DNA of 12,191 nucleotides from the NCBI GenBank assembly GCA_023413185.1, contig JAEZQD010000040.1, forward strand, positions 1 through 12,191, in the 5' to 3' direction. The translations under genes were made by a program, and so were the position numbers. Numbering within the stretch: the first letter of the stretch is position 1; each line of letters begins with the position of its first letter. A model generated the notes under the pieces. It did no database searches. It was not told where the DNA came from and saw nothing but the letters and a program-made list of their open reading frames with translations. Shown in pieces: positions 1-7,583 of the stretch. This DNA comes from Bacillota bacterium. GTDB taxonomy: Bacteria > Bacillota > Clostridia > Oscillospirales > Ruminococcaceae.

Positions 1-749
1 GGGTTCATCATGGAGCAGACATTGCAGTAAATGATACGGTCTTTAGATTTGTCGTACTTCTCGTATGTACCGAATTTGGGATGAAACCGCACCCTGTCAC
101 CAACGGAGAGATAATCATACATATGCCGCCCGCTGTCCTTTTCCACGATAGTCTTTTTCTGGCCCGCATCGGTGTTTATAATTGTGGTATATTCCGTATA
201 GGTTCTGTAATTATTATCTTCGCCGCCCCTATGCTCGCTTTTCTCCTTGCTGTACTTATTGACGACCACACCCTCCCACATTGGCTGCCTGGTCTTTCGC
301 AAAGCCAGCAGGTTAACGACCAGCATGACAAGGGCGATACCTATGCCGATGATAATGGATTCTCCAAAGGGGAAATCGTCCATCAGCAAACCGGCCATGG
401 GAAAGCCAATGAGCGGCACAAAAACCAATATCCACATACAGCCAATGGAGAATTTTTTGTTTTTCTGCGCAGCTGCCAGTATCTCGGGTGAATTACATCT
501 ATCGGAAAAGCCGACCAGTCCCGCGCCGCCAAGTGATGGCGTAGGTGTTGCCGTTTGACGCGGCTCCACCGGCTTCGGCGTTGCCAGATTTATCGCCGCT
601 CCGCAGCCAATGCAAAATTCGGCTCCCTCCGGCAACTCTGCGCCGCAGACCGTACACACACCGGGGGCGTTTGCTTGTATTTTTGCGCCGCAGCTCGAAC
701 AGAAAGCCGCGCCCTCCGACAGCTTGTTTCCACAGCCCCGACAAAACAT
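1..749 (-). CDS. Double zinc-ribbon membrane protein, alternative reading from internal start (partial)
   Basis: This is the same frame as the longer reading above, begun at the internal ATG 749. It starts MFCRGCGNKL, the usual way stand-alone zinc-ribbon membrane proteins of Clostridia begin, and AAGGAGTGA lies 7-15 bases upstream. From this start the protein has two CxxC-x10-CxxC ribbons in its first 50 residues, then a Pro/Thr linker, two membrane segments (about residues 100-122 and 130-150) and a soluble tail starting WEGVVVNKY with a later YLSVGDRVRF. That tail resembles small domains of the DUF7489 type (weak memory match). The ribbons would face the cytoplasm if the first helix enters from inside. 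No stop is reached before the window edge. I favour translation from here as at least one real product, because the start context is textbook. Confidence 0.5.
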   Translation of the reverse strand, partial: MFCRGCGNKLSEGAAFCSSCGAKIQANAPGVCTVCGAELPEGAEFCIGCGAAINLATPKPVEPRQTATPTPSLGGAGLVGFSDRCNSPEILAAAQKNKKFSIGCMWILVFVPLIGFPMAGLLMDDFPFGESIIIGIGIALVMLVVNLLALRKTRQPMWEGVVVNKYSKEKSEHRGGEDNNYRTYTEYTTIINTDAGQKKTIVEKDSGRHMYDYLSVGDRVRFHPKFGTYEKYDKSKDRIIYCNVCSMMN

Positions 750-1280
750 ATCCGTATCACTCCTTGCTTCGATTATTTGAGGCGCGGCGGGTTTCCTCGC
801 CGCTAATTTCTTCTTTTTCCCGCGTCTGGCTGTGCGTATGACGAGCAGCAGCAAAAGCACACAACCGATGGGGGCGAGGATATGGTAGATGATTGCCGCC
901 TCGCCCATCTCATCAAAATCGCACAACATGGCGGGTTTGTTGACGTAGGGGAAGAAGGACAGATAGCGGATGCGCTCGGAGCGCGTTTCGCCCTCGCCCA
1001 AGCTTGGCCACGCCTCGTCACTGCCATACATCACATAGCCCCGGTATTCCTTGCTGTTTACCATGAACCAATAGCCCTTGGAAACGGTGCGGGAGCGGTT
1101 TTGCTCCGCTTTTGTGTCGTCCAGACGGCTGTCATAGCTGTCCACCGTACCCATTACGCTGTCGCCCCATATCGCCAGCGCAATGATGCTGACGCTGGTA
1201 TATATGGCAAACAGCAGCACGGCGCAGATAAGGATGAGGATGGGTAGGGGGATGTTTTTGTTCGCTTTCTTCTTTGCCAT
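1..1280 (-). CDS. DUF3592-like membrane domain running in frame into a double zinc-ribbon membrane protein (3' end cut by window)
   Basis: The frame is open from ATG 1280 to the window edge (426 codons). The start has an AAAGGAG site 8 bases upstream, and the previous gene's TGA lies just before that site. Residues 11-38 form a membrane segment. Residues 40-127 are a soluble beta-rich domain with the layout of DUF3592 (GTV near the start, a central G-Y/Y-R-G-Y part), and 130-149 are a second membrane segment followed by a basic tail (RRGKKKK). After that come two zinc ribbons (C180/C183/C194/C197 and C209/C212/C223/C226), membrane segments at about 277-299 and 307-327, and a soluble domain from 335. 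The last residues include CxxC (C419, C422), perhaps half of a third ribbon. An internal ATG at codon 178 has its own ribosome site, so this may really be two genes joined by a one-base sequence error or a natural fusion. Function is unknown; the fold assignments are by resemblance. Confidence 0.6.
   Translation of the reverse strand, partial: MAKKKANKNIPLPILILICAVLLFAIYTSVSIIALAIWGDSVMGTVDSYDSRLDDTKAEQNRSRTVSKGYWFMVNSKEYRGYVMYGSDEAWPSLGEGETRSERIRYLSFFPYVNKPAMLCDFDEMGEAAIIYHILAPIGCVLLLLLVIRTARRGKKKKLAARKPAAPQIIEARSDTDMFCRGCGNKLSEGAAFCSSCGAKIQANAPGVCTVCGAELPEGAEFCIGCGAAINLATPKPVEPRQTATPTPSLGGAGLVGFSDRCNSPEILAAAQKNKKFSIGCMWILVFVPLIGFPMAGLLMDDFPFGESIIIGIGIALVMLVVNLLALRKTRQPMWEGVVVNKYSKEKSEHRGGEDNNYRTYTEYTTIINTDAGQKKTIVEKDSGRHMYDYLSVGDRVRFHPKFGTYEKYDKSKDRIIYCNVCSMMN
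757..765 (-). promoter_or_regulatory. Internal ribosome binding site inside an open frame
   Basis: The minus-strand reading AAGGAGTGA is followed by ATACGGAT and ATG 749. It is a near-consensus Shine-Dalgarno site placed inside an otherwise uninterrupted frame, and supports a separate translation start for the zinc-ribbon part. Confidence 0.55.
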
Positions 1281-1294
1281 CGGGACGGCTCCTT

Positions 1295-1714
1295 TCACTG
1301 TTGTTCAGAGTCACGCTTTTCACGCCAGCCCACGCCGAACAGGTACAGAACAGTAAGCAGGAAAAGCGGCGGCAATGTGAGTGCGGTATAGGTAAGAAGC
1401 GGGACAATCAGTATAACTCCCGCCGCCAGTTGGATAAGGCCGAGTATCCGACACCAGCGATGTTGATGAGGCTTTCCTGCAAAGGCCAGCCCTGCGACGG
1501 CCGCAACCATAGAGAAGACATACACGATTCCTGCCGCGAAGCATCCCGCCCCCGCGTAGGCGTAGTCCAACGCCGCATTATCGATGAGCTGCAAGCACCA
1601 CAGCAGCATGGGCAGGGCGACCAGCAGCATCAGTATGGATGAAATCCGCAGAAGGATTCGTTTCGGTTTTCTGTTCATGTTTTTTTTAGTTATATAGGTT
1701 TCCGTTGCGTTCAT
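1295..1714 (-). CDS. Small four-TM membrane protein, uncharacterised
   Basis: A 139-residue protein made almost wholly of four hydrophobic segments, at about residues 20-41, 53-79, 88-108 and 112-128. It has a basic N-terminal region (NRKPKR) and a charged C-terminal tail (GWREKRDSEQQ). No catalytic or binding motif is visible, and I do not recognise the family with confidence. The first ATG (1714) has a weak GGGGT site just after the upstream gene's TGA (12-base gap). A second ATG at 1678 (MNRKPKR) is possible but has no better ribosome site. Its own TGA abuts the AAAGGAG site of the next gene. The tight spacing makes it a member of the same operon, probably a membrane partner of the exported proteins encoded before it. 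Confidence 0.75.
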   Translation of the reverse strand: MNATETYITKKNMNRKPKRILLRISSILMLLVALPMLLWCLQLIDNAALDYAYAGAGCFAAGIVYVFSMVAAVAGLAFAGKPHQHRWCRILGLIQLAAGVILIVPLLTYTALTLPPLFLLTVLYLFGVGWREKRDSEQQ

Positions 1715-1726
1715 ATTCTTACCCCA

Positions 1727-4156
1727 TCAGCTTACTTTGTAACAGTTGAAATTTGCAGACGTTTGATATTCATCATCGAGGTATGCACTGGATGTACCGG
1801 TCATAGAAATGGTTCCGTTATTCCTTGCAAAGGTGAACCTGTAGGTGTAACGAAGCTTATATTCGCCATATGATGTTGATTTTGACCCTCCGGCAATGCC
1901 CGTCGCAGGATCGTATTGCAACTTCAATGTGTCCATCGTATCATCGACTATAATCCCGTCTCCGTTTTTACGAACTGTGAATGTGTGAGAAAGCGATCCT
2001 TCCTCTGAGGAAACGGTTCCTTCATAAGTTCCCACGAGCTCGTCTATGGAAAGCTCGGTGTCGATGAACAGCTTTACTTCACCGGGCGCATATGTAAGCG
2101 GCAGGGTGAAGGCGGTGTTATCTGCGACCTGATCCTCCCACGTTTTGTAGAACTTAACGCAGGTGGGTGCGCCGAGGGATAGGTAGTTATACAACGTACA
2201 CTGAAATACAGAGTCCTCGGCACTTCCCGGTAGCCAACTCCATATTGTTGGGTGCTCGGTGGTGGAGGAGGCGAATGCGGCGGTATAGCCCCTGTATTCC
2301 GTTTCGGACAGCGGAATTTCGTTTCCCTTTTCATCTCTCCCGTAGACCTTGACGGTCGTCACCGCATTCATCTGCTTTTCGAGCACCTGTATATCCCGAA
2401 GGAGCTGCTTCTTTGCGTTGATGATGCAGCGCTCGTAGACGCACGCGAACAGCTTTCGCAGGCGGTAGCGCAGAACGGCCTTGAGCTCTTCGGTCAATTT
2501 CGTGCGTTCTTGCGCTGTCGGCTCTCTCCATGCGTCCGCTCGGTGTATATCCTCGGCTATCATCTTGCGCACTTTGGGTTTAAGCCGCCAAAAGGTGTTC
2601 GCGTAGTCGTCGAGCAGCTTATCTATCGCGGCGTACGTTTTTTGCGGGTCGCCGCCGCATTTTTTATACTCGCGCTGAATGAGCATTGCCCAGACTTTCG
2701 CGTCATTGACGATTACCGCGTCCGACATCTCCTCATCAAGCAGCGCTCGTGCGGGCATTTCGTTGGGCAGCCGGCAGCAAAAACCCCTGAGAATGGCGGA
2801 GTAGGCGACATAATTCCATGTGAAATCCTGATAGGCGTGTTCGGCGGGGCTGTCGTAGCCTCGATTGTATATATCGGTTATCGTCTCGTCCGCCATACCC
2901 ATAAGCCACACGCCGCTTGCGGCAACGGTCAGTGGAGCTGCGCCCAGCGCCGCGCCCGCAGAGCCCAGCCCCAGCTCTATGATGTCATATTTGTGCGCCG
3001 TAAACGCTTGGGTCACCTCGCCTGACCGATACCACGACATACCGATCTTGAGGGCAGTGAGCCCCGCGCCCAGCTTTCCAAGGACTTTTGAAAATTCATT
3101 CGTGAACGCCCTGCCCTTATAGTCCGTCAGGCTCTCGAGCGCCTTCGCGCTAAAGCTTACCGAGTAATCCGCACCCGAAAGGATGTTGCTGGTCGCTCCA
3201 AGCGCGTCGAGCGCCGCTTTGCTGAGTCCGCTGTCCTCGGGCGAGCCGCTTCGCATCATCGCAAAATACGCCGCCGTATCGCTCTCGCAGTTGTTGATGA
3301 GCAAGTCCAGCTTGTTCGGGTCGATGTGCACCTTTGAAAGCGGACCGGAGTTGTAACCACCGGTGTGCTCAAACAAGCCGAAGGTGGAGAAGTGGTCCGT
3401 GTAAAATGTAACCGTTCCCGCCGATTCATCGCAGACCGAATACATCATCTCCCATGCACCGTTGTTATAGTACTGCACGAACGGCCCGCCGGCCGAATCA
3501 GCGGTCGGCTCGTAGGGAAGGGTGACCGTCACACAGGTGGGGAACTCGGTCGTGTCCCCCAGCGAGAGGTCATAGCAGCGGGCGTTGTAGCCGTTTTCGC
3601 CGTCTGCTTTCACACCCATATCCCGTATTTCCAATGCCCCGTCCTCCAGAAGATTGAACTCGCCGAAGTCCACGGCGATCCCCTCCGCTTGCGCCACGGT
3701 TTGCTTAGGCCCCACATTTACGATCCATGGCTCGACCGCATAGTCCTCCTGCGTCAGCTGGATGTTGGACAGCCCGGCGGGTACACTGTTCTCAAAGACG
3801 TCGGATGCCCCCGCCGCCGGATCGGAGCCATCTCCTCTCTTCACCATAAACCCCGGCCAACCGTAGAGGCCCACCGCCGCGATCTGTATGACGAGCAAGA
3901 CGGAAAGCACGATGCAAAGCGCATTTCGCCCGCTGTTTCTTTTCGGTGCTGCGGCGTTTTTTTGTGTTGGCATCGCAGTGGGCGGGATGCTTTTTTGAGG
4001 CTGTGCCTCGGCGATCGGTTGTGGTTGCGGCACAGATTTTGGCTGTGCCATGGGAGTGGGATTCACAGGCACATCAAGCACCGCCGCGCCGCATTTGGCG
4101 CAGAAGCGAGCGCCGGTATGAAGTTCCTTGCCGCAATTAACACAGTATTTTCCCAT
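1727..4156 (-). CDS. Large zinc-ribbon, single-TM exported protein, paralogue of the upstream lipoprotein
   Basis: 809 residues. The N-terminus is a zinc ribbon (C5, C8, C19, C22), then a Pro/Gln-rich linker (30-70), then one membrane segment (about 79-98). This suggests a cytoplasmic ribbon and a large outside part. Residues about 130-265 form a beta-rich domain ending in TDHFSTFG (253-260). Residues 280-600 are mainly helical and contain a Gly/Ala-rich hydrophobic stretch at 392-421. The C-terminal 100 residues, starting near ELVGTYEG (706-713), look like a small beta-barrel. The same order of parts occurs in the lipoprotein encoded two genes earlier, with matching TDHxSTFG, KLxKLG/xKIG and GTY landmarks, so the two are paralogues with different anchors. 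The start has a consensus AAGGAGGTG site that contains the TAA of the previous gene. No enzyme motif was found, and the function is unknown. Confidence 0.85.
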   Translation of the reverse strand: MGKYCVNCGKELHTGARFCAKCGAAVLDVPVNPTPMAQPKSVPQPQPIAEAQPQKSIPPTAMPTQKNAAAPKRNSGRNALCIVLSVLLVIQIAAVGLYGWPGFMVKRGDGSDPAAGASDVFENSVPAGLSNIQLTQEDYAVEPWIVNVGPKQTVAQAEGIAVDFGEFNLLEDGALEIRDMGVKADGENGYNARCYDLSLGDTTEFPTCVTVTLPYEPTADSAGGPFVQYYNNGAWEMMYSVCDESAGTVTFYTDHFSTFGLFEHTGGYNSGPLSKVHIDPNKLDLLINNCESDTAAYFAMMRSGSPEDSGLSKAALDALGATSNILSGADYSVSFSAKALESLTDYKGRAFTNEFSKVLGKLGAGLTALKIGMSWYRSGEVTQAFTAHKYDIIELGLGSAGAALGAAPLTVAASGVWLMGMADETITDIYNRGYDSPAEHAYQDFTWNYVAYSAILRGFCCRLPNEMPARALLDEEMSDAVIVNDAKVWAMLIQREYKKCGGDPQKTYAAIDKLLDDYANTFWRLKPKVRKMIAEDIHRADAWREPTAQERTKLTEELKAVLRYRLRKLFACVYERCIINAKKQLLRDIQVLEKQMNAVTTVKVYGRDEKGNEIPLSETEYRGYTAAFASSTTEHPTIWSWLPGSAEDSVFQCTLYNYLSLGAPTCVKFYKTWEDQVADNTAFTLPLTYAPGEVKLFIDTELSIDELVGTYEGTVSSEEGSLSHTFTVRKNGDGIIVDDTMDTLKLQYDPATGIAGGSKSTSYGEYKLRYTYRFTFARNNGTISMTGTSSAYLDDEYQTSANFNCYKVS

Positions 4157-4168
4157 CTCTGCACCTCC

Positions 4169-4798
4169 TTATGGCCGTACCAGCGCCACAAGCGCCGGTA
4201 TCCCGTCGGGCGTATCCATCGTGCCAACGGCATATTGTTTTCCGTTTTTCTCATAAAACTGCGTCAGGCGTATTGTTCCCGCGCCGGACGCCCACAGACC
4301 GCCGTTTTCCCATTTGCCGCTGAATACGCCGTCCTCCATATCCGTTTCATCGAAGCTCTCGCCCTCATTGGCCCAAAAAATCTGATACCAGTCGAGGGTA
4401 AGACTCAGGCTTTCCGCCGTACCCGCAAGGACGATATTGAGAAACTCCATAGCGCCCGCGTCATATTCGTTATCGGGGTCATAGATAATGAGCGCTTTCC
4501 AGCCCCCGGTCAGCGGGCCGATATTGTCTATGATATTCGCATCGGATGGAACTCCGTCATAAACCACGTCCTCTGTGTACCAGAGAAAGTCCTCCAAATC
4601 GGGGCGTTCCTCCGTGGATAAGCTCACGCCTATTACCTCCGGCGACGGTGTAACGAGCGCTGTTTGCTCCGTCCTCGGCGCAGGAGATTTCTTGACTGCT
4701 GCTGACCGCAGATTGGGCGGTATGGTGAAAACGCCGACGACCAGCATAATTACATTAGCCGCAATAAGAGCAGCTATCAAGCCTTTCTTCAATTTCAT
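4169..4798 (-). CDS. Single-anchor exported protein, uncharacterised
   Basis: 209 residues. A short basic start (MKLKK) and one hydrophobic segment (about 6-25) act as a signal anchor or signal peptide; there is no lipobox cysteine. A Pro/Thr-rich linker (about 37-55) follows, then an acidic region, and a C-terminal beta-rich part (about 155-207) containing FSGKWENGG and later YAVGTMDTPDG, ending in hydrophobic strands. The tail has the look of the small barrel-like domains that end the two large proteins of the operon, but I cannot show homology. The start has AAGGAGG four bases before ATG. Its TAA lies in the ribosome site of the next gene, which suggests coupled translation. It is probably a secreted or surface-held partner; no catalytic residues are recognisable. 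Confidence 0.8.
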   Translation of the reverse strand: MKLKKGLIAALIAANVIMLVVGVFTIPPNLRSAAVKKSPAPRTEQTALVTPSPEVIGVSLSTEERPDLEDFLWYTEDVVYDGVPSDANIIDNIGPLTGGWKALIIYDPDNEYDAGAMEFLNIVLAGTAESLSLTLDWYQIFWANEGESFDETDMEDGVFSGKWENGGLWASGAGTIRLTQFYEKNGKQYAVGTMDTPDGIPALVALVRP

Positions 4799-4828
4799 CA
4801 GCCCTCCTTGATTCGCTTTATCTCGGAC

Positions 4829-4845
4829 AGGGCAAGTCTTGCCCT
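4829..4845. repeat. Perfect 8-bp inverted repeat with one-base centre
   Basis: AGGGCAAG-T-CTTGCCCT reads the same on both strands. It overlaps the last two bases of the lipoprotein stop codon (TAG, 4844-4846) and lies about 20 bases before the next ribosome site. It has no T run in either direction, so it is not a standard terminator. It could be an RNA stem that tunes the downstream gene or protects a processed end, a protein-binding dyad, or chance. Confidence 0.5.
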
Positions 4846-6913
4846 ATTCAATTTTGGTTCCCTCGCCGTAGACTGTTGAAGTTCTCCCTTCCTTAACATC
4901 TTCCACAGTATTGTCGCTTGAAAAACGAACCGCGCCTTCCTCGGAAATGAATCTAACATGAGTAGAAAAAGACAAAGCATCACTTGGCGCTTCACAAGTC
5001 GCCGTAGCGGTGGACGGGTCATATTCATACGGCCCCGGCAAAAGTAAGAAAGCGGTGCCAAAATCTTTACCTTCCGGCATAAATACTAATTGCCCCTCGT
5101 AGTACATAAAAGTAAAGTTGTAGGTAGCGGTCTCATCTTCAAATGTAAAGGTCGCAGAATAAGTGCCCAAAAGCCCCTCCAGCGGCAATCCACCAAGCTT
5201 CACCTCGGTCACTGGCGCGGAGAGCTTGAAGCCAAGCGTCAGCTCCGGCTCGTCGCTTTCGGGGTCGTCGCTGGGTTTGAACAGTTGCAGCTCCTTGGGA
5301 CAACCGGCCTGCACATAGCCAAGCAGGGTGAACTTGGTGGAAGCCCCGGCAGCGCCCTTCAGCGTACCGCGCCAGCTCTCCTTCACCGTGTTTTCGGAAA
5401 GCGGGGCGAAGCGCAGGGCGTAGCCGTCATACTGCGACTTCTCGCCATCGGGAACATCCTCCACGATGTTGAAGGTGATGGTTTGGTTAAAGAACGCTTT
5501 GACCTCGTTCAGTGCGGTCAGATACGCAGCCTCGGCCTTGCGCTGCATATACACGCTGACGGACTGCGTTACCGGGTAGAGGCGTTCATAGAGCTGTGCC
5601 TTATAACCGTCTACCAAGGTTTCGATCTCAGCTTGGGTCGGGTCGGGGATGGTAACAGAGCCTTTGTCGCTCTTATCTTTAATATCCGTAACGACAGCGG
5701 CTTTTTCCATATCGCCCAGCGCCCAGAATACGCGGGCATAGCGGTCTATCTCCGCTTCTATGGCGGCCTTGGCGTCGGCTTCGTTTGGGTTGGCTTCGGC
5801 TATGTCGATCAGCACCTGCCGCCAATCCTTCAGGCTGCGGGCATTCCAGCCATTCCCCCCATCCAGTGTGCCGGAGAATTGGTCGTTGAAATAAACATAG
5901 ATCTCGTCTATCTTATCCATCTTCATCGCCAAGCCCTGCTCAAACAGACTACTTATTGTGTAGTCAAAGATAAACAGACCGCTGGCGGCAAGTCCCCATG
6001 CGGCGGATTCGGCATAGGAGAGCGCCAGCATCGCCGTGTCCTTATACAAACCGAGAGTATCGGCGTCTGTCTTTTCTGTACTCAGCATCACCGCGCCGAT
6101 CTTCACAGCAGCAGCCACCTTGCCCAGCTTGTTCAATTTTTTATAGGCGGAATTAGCCAGCGCTGTGTCAAAGGTTGGGCTGCCGACGGAGGCCATGTTC
6201 AAGATCGTACCTGTGAGGTCAGTGGCAAAGCCCGTTTCTCCGGCTGCTCCGGCCACGCCGCCCAAAAATCCGTTATAGCCGGTGAGAAGGCGTGCCGCGA
6301 GACCCGCCGCTTCCTCTCCGTCCGCGCCGCCGCCCGCTACATATTCTCGCAGCGCTTTCGTCGCCTGCTGCTGGTCGATGCCAGTAAAATCTGCATAAAT
6401 GTCGGTGATATAGGCGCTGCGTTGACCCTCATTTCTGACATGGAACGCACCAAAGGTGGAGAGATGGTCGGTGTAGATGATAAGCTCATTGGCAGCTGTG
6501 TCCACCTCGAACAACACATCTTCCCACTCACCAGTGGTTTCGTTTCTGTACTTCGCACCCACGCATTTTGCCGGATCCTGCCCATCCTCGCAGTATGCGG
6601 TGTCATAGGGGATACGCAGGGTGATGAAGTCCGAAAGCTCGGACATTTCGCCCAACTTGAAGTCGTAGGCTTCTATCTTGTATCCTTCATCCTTGTTTTC
6701 TTCCACAGACTGCTTGGCTACGGTCAATTCCGCTTCACCATCCAGGACATAATCGCCCAGATCTACGCTGACGCCGTTTTCCAGCTTGATGCCGGTGGTC
6801 TCCGGCGAAAGTGTTACCGCGTCGCTTTTGCCGCCGCCCCCACCATTGCCGCATCCGGCAAGACCGGTCAAAAGCATCGCCGCCACGAGTAAAATGGATA
6901 CTATCTTTTTCAT
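4844..6913 (-). CDS. Large lipoprotein, paralogue of the zinc-ribbon exported protein
   Basis: 689 residues from ATG 6913. The signal peptide is MKKIVSILLVAAMLL followed by lipobox LAGC with cysteine 21, then a glycine-rich tether (GNGGGGG). The frame continues upstream, but this ATG is preferred because GGGAGG sits 8 bases before it and the signal peptide starts here. The mature protein should be lipid-anchored on the outer face of the membrane. Residues about 40-160 form a beta-rich domain ending in TDHLSTFG (148-155). Residues 165-475 are mainly helical with hydrophobic Gly/Ala stretches (for example 215-245 and 292-320). From about residue 567 (VTEVKLGGL, then LLGTYSATF) there is a C-terminal beta-barrel-like domain. 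This layout matches the zinc-ribbon paralogue in the same operon. No enzyme motif is visible, and the function is unknown. Confidence 0.85.
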   Translation of the reverse strand: MKKIVSILLVAAMLLTGLAGCGNGGGGGKSDAVTLSPETTGIKLENGVSVDLGDYVLDGEAELTVAKQSVEENKDEGYKIEAYDFKLGEMSELSDFITLRIPYDTAYCEDGQDPAKCVGAKYRNETTGEWEDVLFEVDTAANELIIYTDHLSTFGAFHVRNEGQRSAYITDIYADFTGIDQQQATKALREYVAGGGADGEEAAGLAARLLTGYNGFLGGVAGAAGETGFATDLTGTILNMASVGSPTFDTALANSAYKKLNKLGKVAAAVKIGAVMLSTEKTDADTLGLYKDTAMLALSYAESAAWGLAASGLFIFDYTISSLFEQGLAMKMDKIDEIYVYFNDQFSGTLDGGNGWNARSLKDWRQVLIDIAEANPNEADAKAAIEAEIDRYARVFWALGDMEKAAVVTDIKDKSDKGSVTIPDPTQAEIETLVDGYKAQLYERLYPVTQSVSVYMQRKAEAAYLTALNEVKAFFNQTITFNIVEDVPDGEKSQYDGYALRFAPLSENTVKESWRGTLKGAAGASTKFTLLGYVQAGCPKELQLFKPSDDPESDEPELTLGFKLSAPVTEVKLGGLPLEGLLGTYSATFTFEDETATYNFTFMYYEGQLVFMPEGKDFGTAFLLLPGPYEYDPSTATATCEAPSDALSFSTHVRFISEEGAVRFSSDNTVEDVKEGRTSTVYGEGTKIE

Positions 6914-6932
6914 GTCAGATTCCTCCCTTTCA

Positions 6933-7442
6933 TTACCAATCACTGATGTCTGCCCGTACGCCGGTTTCATGCCACAGCTTTTGTGCGGCATCCAGTACCG
7001 CCTGCTTTTGAGTCATTCCGTGCAGCAAATCTACCCGCATGGTCTGATCCTTGTCGCCAAAGATCAGGTACATCCGCTCCTTATCAATTTGAACGGTGCC
7101 CAGACGCACACCATGTACCCCGTCGAGACCCCAGCGATAGATTTCGCTGCCGATGAGGATACCAAAGGTAGACACTACGGTTTCCTCTGCATCATTTTTC
7201 ATTTGGCGGCCCGGCATGGAGATGAGAGCAGATGGCACCGCAAGGATGCGATTATCCCAAATGAGTGTTGCGTCATAGAGCAGACGGCTCTGCCTCACCA
7301 ATAACACGAGAGAGATAAGGCTGATCGCTCCAAAGGCGAAAACCGCTTCTAACATGAATGCCATGCCGAGCCACACCGCCAAACAAATACTGGCTGCGAA
7401 CAATAAGGCATATCCATTGCGTCGTTTGCGGATTAATTTCAT
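6933..7442 (-). CDS. Two-TM membrane protein with possible PH-like tail, first gene of the operon
   Basis: 169 residues from ATG 7442. A basic start (MKLIRKRRNG) is followed by two membrane segments (about 10-28 and 32-50). The soluble C-terminal part (about 58-169) alternates strands such as LIWDNRILAVP, STFGILIGSEIYRW and RMYLIFGDKDQTMRVDL and ends in a helix (KQAVLDAAQKLWHETG). This resembles the YcxB/bacterial PH-like tails of small Bacillota membrane proteins, but the match is by shape, not by a diagnostic motif. The frame extends 18 codons further upstream (to 7496); ATG 7442 is chosen because GGAGGAGGG lies 9 bases before it while the upstream ATGs have no site. Its TAA is 19 bases before the lipoprotein start, so the two are co-transcribed. 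It follows an intrinsic terminator, so the operon should have its own promoter here. Confidence 0.75.
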   Translation of the reverse strand: MKLIRKRRNGYALLFAASICLAVWLGMAFMLEAVFAFGAISLISLVLLVRQSRLLYDATLIWDNRILAVPSALISMPGRQMKNDAEETVVSTFGILIGSEIYRWGLDGVHGVRLGTVQIDKERMYLIFGDKDQTMRVDLLHGMTQKQAVLDAAQKLWHETGVRADISDW

Positions 7443-7460
7443 TTGCACCAACCCTCCTCC

Positions 7461-7489
7461 AGTATTCATTTTAGGGAAGGATGTCTCAA
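7461..7489 (-). promoter_or_regulatory. Tentative promoter region for the envelope operon
   Basis: Between the terminator at 7519-7551 and the first operon gene lies an AT-richer stretch with a TAAAAT -10-like hexamer (7468-7473). Overlapping it is a TTGAGA/17 bases/AATACT pair (7484-7489 and 7461-7466). The second pair would start transcription inside the ribosome site, so TAAAAT without a good -35 is the likelier core; a regulator may be needed. This is weak evidence. Confidence 0.25.
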
Positions 7490-7518
7490 AAAGCATCGTT
7501 CGAAAGGATGATTTTGCA

Positions 7519-7551
7519 GAAAAAGCCCCTCACCCAAAAGGGTGAGAGGCC
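7519..7551 (-). terminator. Rho-independent terminator after the LuxR gene
   Basis: On the minus strand GCCTCTCACCC, loop TTTT, GGGTGAGGGGC forms an 11-bp stem with one mismatch, followed at once by TTTTTC. It lies about 30 bases after the LuxR stop and separates the regulatory pair from the envelope operon. Confidence 0.9.
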
Positions 7552-7583
7552 TGTTAAATCCAGTATTTATGCGATTTTATGGT

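Noticed and set aside
499..744. Minus-strand 81-codon frame overlapping the zinc-ribbon region
   Set aside because: The neighbouring frame from ATG 749 carries the paired CxxC ribbons and runs on to the window edge; this one is out of frame with it.
2252..3025. 257-codon plus-strand frame
   Set aside because: It is antisense to the same zinc-ribbon gene, with shadow-like composition and no ribosome site.
3365..4621. 418-codon plus-strand frame antisense to the zinc-ribbon protein
   Set aside because: It is rich in Arg/His/Cys with no domain, has no ribosome site, and lies opposite two well-supported genes. It is a shadow frame of G+C-rich coding DNA.
5090..6892. 600-codon plus-strand frame antisense to the lipoprotein
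   Set aside because: It mirrors a gene with a clear signal peptide, lipobox and ribosome site. The antisense protein has no recognisable fold or start signal.
6914..6991. Upstream extension of the lipoprotein to 6991
   Set aside because: It would place 26 polar residues before a perfect signal peptide and lipobox. The ribosome site fits ATG 6913, and the extension overlaps the previous gene.
7443..7496. Upstream extension of the two-TM protein to 7496
   Set aside because: There is no ribosome site at that ATG, while GGAGGAGGG lies before ATG 7442. The extension covers likely promoter and ribosome-site sequence.
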